Assembly: GCA_964615975.1 (NCBI GenBank)
Contig: CAZTTH010000009.1
Coordinates: 1 to 64,000, forward strand
Source: CAZTTH01 sp964615975
Lineage (GTDB): Bacteria > Verrucomicrobiota > Lentisphaeria > JABSQK01 > JAJFLO01
Direction of reading: 5' to 3'
DNA: 64,000 nt
Shown here: positions 58,252 to 64,000 of the stretch, piece by piece
Numbering within the stretch: position 1 is the first letter of the stretch
Layout of the letters: every line of letters starts with the position of its first letter
The notes under the pieces: generated by a model
Told to the model about the DNA's origin: nothing
The model's input: only the letters and a program-made list of their open reading frames with translations
Databases searched by the model: none
Position numbers and translations under genes: made by a program

Positions 58252-58950
58252 TTAAAATGAAACGGAAACATTGCCCTTTAGCTTGACCGGCTTTGAGATT
58301 AGTTTTAGTCCTGACCGATGCTCCCAATTTCGATCCCAAATCCGCAACAACAGTGGATCAGTTGGCAATCCCCAGTCATTCAAATCGATGATGATGATTT
58401 CATCCTTAGACGTGAAATATAGGTCGATGACAATATTTTTCTGCGGAAGAAATGCCGCAATGTCCTGGACAAATTCATCCGCCTTTTGCCAATAAAAATC
58501 GCTGCGGCTTACGATTCGTGGAAAATAATTATTGAGGTCCAATTGCGACATCGCGCTTAAGCCCTGTTCCCACACAAAAACCCGAAATTCACGCTGTTTA
58601 TCCATCCGTCGATAAGGATGAATGGCAATGCGCTCAGTCTTGCCATTCGCGAACGCATTGATCACTTTCGCGCTTTCCCGCAAAATCTCCCACCCAATTG
58701 TCCCTGAATTTACCGCGCCATTTTTCTTTTGATAAAGCGGTGAATCTGTTGGAGCACAACAATCGGCATGAATAAAGCAATTGCCCGGAAGATTGACGAT
58801 CGCTCTTTGAATATTTTTAATAAGCTGACTGGGTGGAACAGGAACGATTGTACTGATCAGAGACTCGATCTCAAACGGCTTTAAACGTATGAATATCGTT
58901 GGAAACGTGAAACAAGATAGAGAAGGATACCATTCACTCACACAATGCAT
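58252..58950 (-). CDS. CDC123/D123-family ATP-grasp-like protein
   Basis: 232 aa. It lines up with eukaryotic CDC123 nearly end to end. The N-terminal HCxSEWYP resembles the HC...AWYP of the eukaryotic protein. The core shows EFRVFV, AMSQ, VIDLYF and IIDLNDWGLPTDPLLL, matching EFRCFV, GISQ, VFDIY and LIDFNPFG..TDSLLF. Eukaryotic CDC123 helps assemble eIF2, and its ATP-grasp fold is established. Bacterial members are known but of unclear role. AAGGTGA, 4 nt before the ATG at 58950, supports the start. Converges on glnA. Confidence 0.85.
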   Translation of the reverse strand: MHCVSEWYPSLSCFTFPTIFIRLKPFEIESLISTIVPVPPSQLIKNIQRAIVNLPGNCFIHADCCAPTDSPLYQKKNGAVNSGTIGWEILRESAKVINAFANGKTERIAIHPYRRMDKQREFRVFVWEQGLSAMSQLDLNNYFPRIVSRSDFYWQKADEFVQDIAAFLPQKNIVIDLYFTSKDEIIIIDLNDWGLPTDPLLLRIWDRNWEHRSGLKLISKPVKLKGNVSVSF

Positions 58951-59035
58951 AACTCACCTTCAATAGTAAATGAGAATTAAGAGTTGAAAATACGAAATCT
59001 AATTTGTGATAGATTTACATGTGATTATTAAATCG

Positions 59036-60196
59036 TTATTGCGGTTTTTGATAGTCTATCCGATAAATACAGTCACGATAATCATCAGAAATCAGGATAG
59101 AACCATCGCTGACAATCTCGATATCCACTGGCCGACCATGGACTTTTTCTCCTTGTAACCAGCCGCTCGCAAAAGGAGTGTAATTGGTAACTGTATTTCC
59201 CGCCAATGACACCATGGTTACACGATAACCGATTTTTCGACTGCGATTCCATGAACCGTGCTCGGCAATAAAGATTTGCTGGTGATACTCCTGAGGAAAT
59301 TTAAGACCAGTATAAAAACGCATTCCCAACGCCGCCACATGGGGGCCAAGTTCCTTGACTGGGGCAATGAATTTTTCTGTTTGTTGATGATTTCCGAACT
59401 CCGGGTCGATGATTTTGTTTCCATGTACAAAGGGATAACCAAAATGACCGCCGCTTTCGGGAGCACGATTGAGCTCATCCGGCGGTATATTATCACCCAG
59501 GAAATCACGTCCGTTATCGGTAAACCAGAGTTCTCGGGAAACCGGATGTCAATCGAAGCCGACACTATTTCTGATTCCACGAGCGAAGATCTCAATCCCG
59601 TTTTTCTGATTAACATCCAAACGCGTTATTGACGCAAAAGGGAGTGGAGGGTCGCAGATATTGCACGGTGCTCCGACGGGGATATAAAGCTTCCCATCCG
59701 GCCCAAAACGAATAAATTTCCAACCATGACTGCTTTCCTGAGGAAAATCTTCCCGGACAACTATGGGCTGATTAATTTCTGACAATCGGTTTTCAATATT
59801 GTCATAACGTAATAATCGACTGATTTCCGCAACATATAATGCGCCGCCCTGAAATGCGACACCATTAGGCATATTCAAGCCTGTGGCAATCGTGATCACG
59901 TTATCGACCTGATAATCCTGATTCGTGTCGCGCAATGCATAAACCATTCCGGCATCGCGGGAGCCGACAAAAAGAGTCCCCTGCTCTCCCCAAGTCATGG
60001 AACGAGCATTTTTGACATTATCCGCATAGATTTTTATTCCGAATCCCGGCGGAAGTTTAATCTCTTTCAAAAAGGAAAAATCAGCGCCATGAATCGCATT
60101 CACAAGTCCAAGGCCTAGCATAAGGACGATTATAGGATGATTAACACCAAATAAATTCATTAATACTTCAAATGAAATTTGGGTGATATTTTTCAT
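59036..60196 (-). pseudogene. PQQ-dependent sugar (aldose) dehydrogenase with one in-frame TGA
   Basis: One uninterrupted frame from ATG 60196 to the stop at 59036, except for a TGA at 59549-59551 (codon 216). Read-through gives 386 aa. Motifs: LPPGFGIKIYADNV, LYIPVGAPCNIC, ELWFTDNGRD and the C-terminal HGRPVDIE. The TGA falls where the family has Trp (GFDWHP), so the mutation would be TGG to TGA. TGA is a normal stop in neighbours (metK, ddl), so recoding is unlikely. A signal peptide spans about residues 20-38. ATG overlaps the ddl stop by 4 bp. Confidence 0.85.
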
Positions 60197-61113
60197 CTTA
60201 TCCGTGAGCGTGCGCATTCGATCAAATGCTGGCACAATTCAGTGAATTTATAACCGGCGACAGCGGCTGCTTTCGGCAACAAACTGCTGGCCGTGAATCC
60301 CGGCAGACTGTTGGCCTCCAATATCCATGGCGCATTTGTTGCTTTATCAATCAGAATATCGATACGCAATAAGTCGCGTGCCCCCAAGGCAATATAAGCA
60401 CTTTCAGCCAGGCGTTGAAGGTTATTTTGGATGGTCAAAGAAATTGTCTGAGGTGGACAAAAATATTGGGTCGCTCCTTTGCTATACACATACTTGGCAT
60501 CGTAATCAAAGATGTCGCCTGCATATACGATCTCAACTACCGGCAACGCCTTGCCATCGACCAATCCGACTGTCACTTCAATCGGTTTGGCAAGCAGAGC
60601 TTCCACTAACACCTCGGTGTCATGCTTAAATACAGCTTCCAGGGATTCCCTCCACTCATTGGGGGTTGTAATAATCTTAATCCCAATTGTTGAGCCGCCA
60701 TTATTGGGTTTCGCTATTAACGGGAGTTCAAGTTCTGTGGGGATGGGGTGATCTGTCGAATGAATGAGAATTCCAGGAAGCACGGGTAAGCCGTATTCCT
60801 TCAACCGTTGCTTGGTTAAGTGTTTGTTGATCATCAATCGGCTGGCAGATGCATCTGAACCGACATAGGCAATGCCCCGTTTTTCCAATTGCTCCTGTAT
60901 CTCTCCATCTTCCCCAAATCTCCCATGCAATGCGGGAAAGACAACGTCAGTATGAGGGGGAAGTCCAGGCAGCACCGGCTGATCAAACTTGATATCATAG
61001 ACATTAAATCCACAATTCCTCAGGGCGTCAACGATAGCCTGACCTGACTTCAGTGAAATATCATGTTCGCTGGAAGGCCCTCCCATCAAGACTGCGACGT
61101 TAATTGTATTCAT
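60193..61113 (-). CDS. ddl: D-alanine-D-alanine ligase
   Basis: 306 aa from ATG 61113. Makes D-Ala-D-Ala for peptidoglycan precursors. The N-terminal GGPSSEHDISLKSG, central KPNNGGSTIGI (ATP binding) and C-terminal EANSLPGFTASS match Ddl. The ATG overlaps the TGA of the preceding HEAT lipoprotein by 4 bp, and its own stop overlaps the dehydrogenase start by 4 bp. It stands outside any mur/fts cluster. Confidence 0.96.
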   Translation of the reverse strand: MNTINVAVLMGGPSSEHDISLKSGQAIVDALRNCGFNVYDIKFDQPVLPGLPPHTDVVFPALHGRFGEDGEIQEQLEKRGIAYVGSDASASRLMINKHLTKQRLKEYGLPVLPGILIHSTDHPIPTELELPLIAKPNNGGSTIGIKIITTPNEWRESLEAVFKHDTEVLVEALLAKPIEVTVGLVDGKALPVVEIVYAGDIFDYDAKYVYSKGATQYFCPPQTISLTIQNNLQRLAESAYIALGARDLLRIDILIDKATNAPWILEANSLPGFTASSLLPKAAAVAGYKFTELCQHLIECARSRIR

Positions 61114-61940
61114 GGGTATCTTCCCGAGCTTAGTTTTTGTTGTGTGAACCAGATTTCCTTCATAACCCATTCCGGAATATCATCATAATCGCTCGCCAGT
61201 TCCAAAACGGGAATAAAGACATTGCCATCATGCTTTAATTTGCCGATCATGTAGGTTGCCGCCCAACACCGCTCCCAGTACTCTGCTTTTGAATGATCTC
61301 CAAATGGTTTGATTGCCATCATTTGAGGAATATTAAGGCTATCGAGCAAGGATTGGATTTCCGCAAGATTTTTTTCGTTTTTTAAGCCATCCAGATTGAT
61401 GATAGCGCCCGCCAGATAGGTTCGGATTATTGCTGACTCGGCGGTATTGAATGCGGTCTTTAAAAATTGCAGGGTTTCAGGTGATCGATCTCCGATTTCT
61501 GTCAACGCCCGTATCATGAATGCCTTATTGCGTTCATCGCTTTCACCTTGGTACGCCTTGTGCAATGCCGGTCCGGCAGTCGCTGCCACGGGACCCAATG
61601 CTTCCAATATAAAGGCGGCACGACGACGTTCATCCACATTCCCGGATGCCAAGGCTGAAATTATCTCCGGCAATTTTTGCCGGAGATCGGACCGGATGTG
61701 ATCAAGCTCTGACTTTGATGGCTTTGAGGTATTCATTTGATGCCAGTTTATTTGAGATTGCAGCTCTGTTTGACTTGATTGATTTGGCGGGGTGGGGAGA
61801 GTTTGACAACCGGAAGCCAGCAACAATATGGTAATAACGAGTGTCGGAATGCTTAATTGCTCAAGGTTGAGTGATTGCAAAACAAAATCGCATCGGTTGA
61901 TCAATTTGATTAACGGTATTAATCCCATGACTATTTTCAC
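61110..61940 (-). CDS. HEAT-repeat lipoprotein
   Basis: 276 aa. A long N-terminal region ends with TLVITILLLASGC, a clear lipobox (LASGC, Cys45), so the protein is membrane-anchored. The remainder is helical, with HEAT/armadillo-type repeats (e.g. DERRRAAFILEALGPVAAT, NKAFMIRALTEIGD). The last part has WERCWAATYMIGKL. I recognise no specific function. It heads a coupled trio with ddl and the PQQ dehydrogenase. Confidence 0.85.
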   Translation of the reverse strand: MKIVMGLIPLIKLINRCDFVLQSLNLEQLSIPTLVITILLLASGCQTLPTPPNQSSQTELQSQINWHQMNTSKPSKSELDHIRSDLRQKLPEIISALASGNVDERRRAAFILEALGPVAATAGPALHKAYQGESDERNKAFMIRALTEIGDRSPETLQFLKTAFNTAESAIIRTYLAGAIINLDGLKNEKNLAEIQSLLDSLNIPQMMAIKPFGDHSKAEYWERCWAATYMIGKLKHDGNVFIPVLELASDYDDIPEWVMKEIWFTQQKLSSGRYP

Positions 61941-62206
61941 AGAGCTACTTTATTTAACCGGATTGAATCGTTTCTTTCTTAATTGGTGTCAATAAATGGA
62001 AAAGCCCAACTGTCAAGGCGTAAACACGTGCAATTAGTAATGTGATCAAGCGTTTGGTTGAGAATCATTCCGTCAGAAGAATTATCATAGGTCTCTTTAC
62101 AGCATCGGAAAAGACCAATATATTTTTAACAAATCTAAGATACCTTGGAATAAAATCTATTCCGACATTTCAATTCAATTATAAAAGTCTCCTTCTAAGT
62201 AATACC

Positions 62207-63169
62207 ATGCGTATTTCATTAAACCTGCAATCGAACTTATCTAATTCCCATATCCGATTTCTCAATGCAGCGGTTGGATTGATTGCACTTTACATATCCC
62301 TGTCGGTATCATTGTATGCAGCAATTCCTGAAGGTATGATCGAATCCTTGGAAATGAAGGTCGATGCCGAATTAAGTAAAATTGTCAATGAGTTGGTCAC
62401 GGAAAAGCACGTCTGTGACGAATTCTGGTTCGAATGGCCCCTGAATGTATCCAACAAAAATCGTGACATGGTCGAACAGGAAATCTCAGACATGATCAGA
62501 AAAAGTGCTGAGGAAGAGTTTCCTTCGATGCTTAGAAATACATTTGAACAAGAAGCCAATAATAAATATGTGTTTTATGAGTTAGGGGATCTGGTTGAAT
62601 TTGATACCAAAAAAGGCGATAGGATCAAGGGGTATTTCCGTGAAATCGGAAAAATTAATTTATTAATTGATAACCGGGTGGTGTTGTTTGACGAACTCAC
62701 CGATGATGCCCGCGCTCATTTTGACCGCATAAACCGAGATGTAAAAATCAAGGAATATGTACGCGCCCAAATGGCTGAATTGAAAGATAAAAGATCCGCA
62801 TACGAAAATAAAATAAGAACCGAATTAGCGGATCGGATCTATCGTGAAGCGGGATATGTTAAAATTGGCGGGGTCTGGGTGGAGAAACGGAAATACGTTC
62901 AAGACGAATTGGAAAAAAGACGGAATGCTGTTAGTGAGAAATTAAAACCCATGTTGCAAACTAAACTATATTATGACAATGGCTTAGTGCAATTCAATAA
63001 CGAGTGGATGACCCGGGAGGATGCGAATAAACAATTGAAAAAGTTAGAAGAGGAGCAAGCACAAAAAGCATCAGAGCCAACTGAAATCCCAGTTAATGAA
63101 ACCGAAAAAACACCAATAGAATCTGAACAAGGAGATGATGACGATGACGGCGGCGGCATCTGGGATTAA
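62207..63169 (+). CDS. Exported coiled-coil protein with two SH3-like W motifs
   Basis: 320 aa from ATG 62207; a longer in-frame extension to 62042 lacks signal features. Signal peptide near residues 17-36 (AAVGLIALYISLSVSLYA). Middle: a charged helical region likely to coil. Two similar short motifs: GYVKIGGVWVEKRKY and GLVQFNNEWMTREDA, a repeat type seen in many PVC exported proteins. The C-terminus is acidic (GDDDDDGGG). Function unknown. It overlaps the next gene. Confidence 0.75.
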   Translation: MRISLNLQSNLSNSHIRFLNAAVGLIALYISLSVSLYAAIPEGMIESLEMKVDAELSKIVNELVTEKHVCDEFWFEWPLNVSNKNRDMVEQEISDMIRKSAEEEFPSMLRNTFEQEANNKYVFYELGDLVEFDTKKGDRIKGYFREIGKINLLIDNRVVLFDELTDDARAHFDRINRDVKIKEYVRAQMAELKDKRSAYENKIRTELADRIYREAGYVKIGGVWVEKRKYVQDELEKRRNAVSEKLKPMLQTKLYYDNGLVQFNNEWMTREDANKQLKKLEEEQAQKASEPTEIPVNETEKTPIESEQGDDDDDGGGIWD

Positions 63170-63356
63170 CCACTTACCTATATCTCCGGTTTTGTTGGAA
63201 ATTTTGGCGTGTCCCGCATGCCAATCTCGACCAGCAGTAGCTCTGATTGATGACAACCGGTATTTACAATGCGTCGAGTGTCACCGGAAATATCCCATCA
63301 AGGAAGGTATACCGGTGATGCTGGTCGAAGAAGCCATCATCGATAAGACAAATTAA
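63144..63356 (+). CDS. Trm112/YcaR-like small zinc-ribbon protein
   Basis: 70 aa from ATG 63144, with AAGGAG 9 nt upstream; other ATGs at 63135 and 63138 sit too close to that site. LLEILACPACQ, then LQCVECHRKYPIKEGIPVML is the Trm112 pattern with two CxxC pairs. Such proteins activate methyltransferases or remain of unknown partner. It overlaps the upstream exported protein by 26 bp and shares the transcript. Confidence 0.88.
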   Translation: MTAAASGINHLPISPVLLEILACPACQSRPAVALIDDNRYLQCVECHRKYPIKEGIPVMLVEEAIIDKTN

Positions 63357-63824
63357 TTATTTCAATGATCTATCACCTCCATTCAAAGTTTTTTTATGCC
63401 TTGCATTTTTGTTTCGCGAATAGTTATCCATTTTGCCACATCGGCAAGGTTGATAGTCTTTGCATTCGCCAAACCAGCCTCATGATTTTTTCTCTGCCCT
63501 ATAAGTTACTCCTGCTTTTCTTCCAGTCTTTTTTATCATATTCACCGGGGTACGGAATCTCCCACCATGGGAATCCCCCCCGACTTCCACCTCAACAACT
63601 CGGTCAATCCCATGTCACAATCAATTCGAGTGATTTTGGCATCGACAACGACAACTATCCCAGCAACTTAACCTGCAAGTTAATGGCATATGATTCACAC
63701 ATTCTTGGTTCTTTGTCAAAGAAAATCACCACCAAAATTCACCGTGGACTGCGTTATCTTAGACGATCAGTTGCGGCGTTGAAACACTTAAATTTTAACC
63801 CTTTTAATTTGAACACATTCAACA
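63357..63824. other. 468-bp region before fmt, no clear gene
   Basis: A 187-codon frame (63365-63928) covers most of this stretch but runs into fmt in another frame and has no family resemblance. I therefore do not call it. The sequence is AT-rich; TTAACCCTTTTA occurs here (about 63795) and also just before leuA, but its meaning is unknown. Confidence 0.4.
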
Positions 63825-64000
63825 ATGCCTACTCTATCCAATGCCTCAAAAATCAGGCTATATTTTTTTGCTTCGGGAGCAATTGCTCTTCATGTTTTAG
63901 AACAACTTGTCTCAGCCAACCAATTTGAATTGGTTGGCTGTGCAACACAACCTGATAGTCACGCCGGACGCGCTCATCGACTAACTCAAACCCCGATAAG
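63825..64000 (+). CDS. fmt: Methionyl-tRNA formyltransferase, N-terminal part (cut by window end)
   Basis: Only 58 codons are visible. IRLYFFASGAIALHVLEQL followed by ELVGCATQPDSHAGRAHRL matches the Fmt N-terminus, where FxGSxxFALxxLxxL leads to VVTQPDxPxGRGxxL. The enzyme formylates initiator Met-tRNA for translation start. ATG 63825 is the first plausible start; no strong ribosome site. The rest lies beyond the window. Confidence 0.85.
   Translation, partial: MPTLSNASKIRLYFFASGAIALHVLEQLVSANQFELVGCATQPDSHAGRAHRLTQTPI

Noticed and set aside
59549..59551. Frameshift explanation for the broken PQQ dehydrogenase
   Set aside because: The frame is identical on both sides of the stop; the defect is a single in-frame TGA.
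59549..59551. Genome-wide recoding of TGA to Trp
   Set aside because: metK, ddl, yicC and the heptosyltransferase all end at TGA at the expected place, and Trp is TGG in these genes.
63365..63928. 187-codon plus-strand frame at the window end
   Set aside because: It overlaps the recognisable start of fmt in another frame, and its composition looks random.

Overview
The window reads as a piece of a metagenome-derived chromosome of a diderm (LPS-bearing) bacterium. Evidence for a lipid A/LPS outer membrane is LpxI, a WaaF-type heptosyltransferase, an Omp85 protein next to TamB, DegP/HtrA and several lipoproteins. A eukaryote-like UDP-sugar pyrophosphorylase, a DUF1559-like pseudopilin, a 29-residue bS22/mS38-like ribosomal protein, DUF2851, a multi-TM SPFH protein and large secreted proteins with TSP3, LamG and DUF11 modules together suggest the PVC superphylum (Lentisphaerota/Kiritimatiellota/Verrucomicrobiota-like). 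That placement is inference. A 100-N scaffold gap shows this is a draft assembly. No tRNA, rRNA or CRISPR array was seen.

Layout. 1-4928: 3' part of a giant secreted DUF11/beta-helix protein. 5115-9290 (minus): UDP-sugar pyrophosphorylase, a small unknown protein, MetK and an adenosine-kinase-like PfkB kinase, a likely methyl-cycle operon. 9597-13805 (minus): a LamG/TSP3 exoprotein and an orphan OppC-type permease. 14011-16586 (plus): PrmA, DedA and a Fis-type response regulator. 16819-18751 (minus): S10 carboxypeptidase and a lipoprotein. 19287-26273 (plus): TamA-like Omp85 and TamB, separated by a palindromic element. 26300-28924 (minus): M16 protease. 29047: rpoZ. 29447-31351 (minus): purQ and a duplicated-domain membrane protein. 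32201-33465: gcvT, split by a false gap. 33525-34301 (minus): pseudopilin, followed by a MITE-like palindrome cluster. 35022-40508 (plus): leuA, yicC-rluA and a tail-anchored FGE-fold protein.

40601-46078 (minus) is a tight four-gene cassette: pseudo-receiver/DUF4388 protein, Fur-family regulator, ABC-2-like permease and multi-TM SPFH protein. I consider it the best candidate for an undescribed membrane-associated system. Then come an orphan ftsQ, a TPR lipoprotein-export-type secreted protein, the tiny ribosomal protein, lpxI and a DegP protease. 52276-58197 (plus) holds DUF2851, a phosphoesterase, a frameshifted heptosyltransferase, queG and glnA. 58252-61940 (minus) holds a bacterial CDC123 homologue and the coupled set HEAT lipoprotein-ddl-PQQ sugar dehydrogenase; the last has a TGA at a conserved Trp. 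The window ends with a coiled-coil exported protein, a Trm112-like protein and the start of fmt.

Three genes carry defects that decide their annotation. gcvT is intact once a 55-bp contig overlap is collapsed. The heptosyltransferase shifts frame at a 9-T run. The PQQ dehydrogenase has one in-frame TGA. Whether the last two are real or sequencing errors needs reads.
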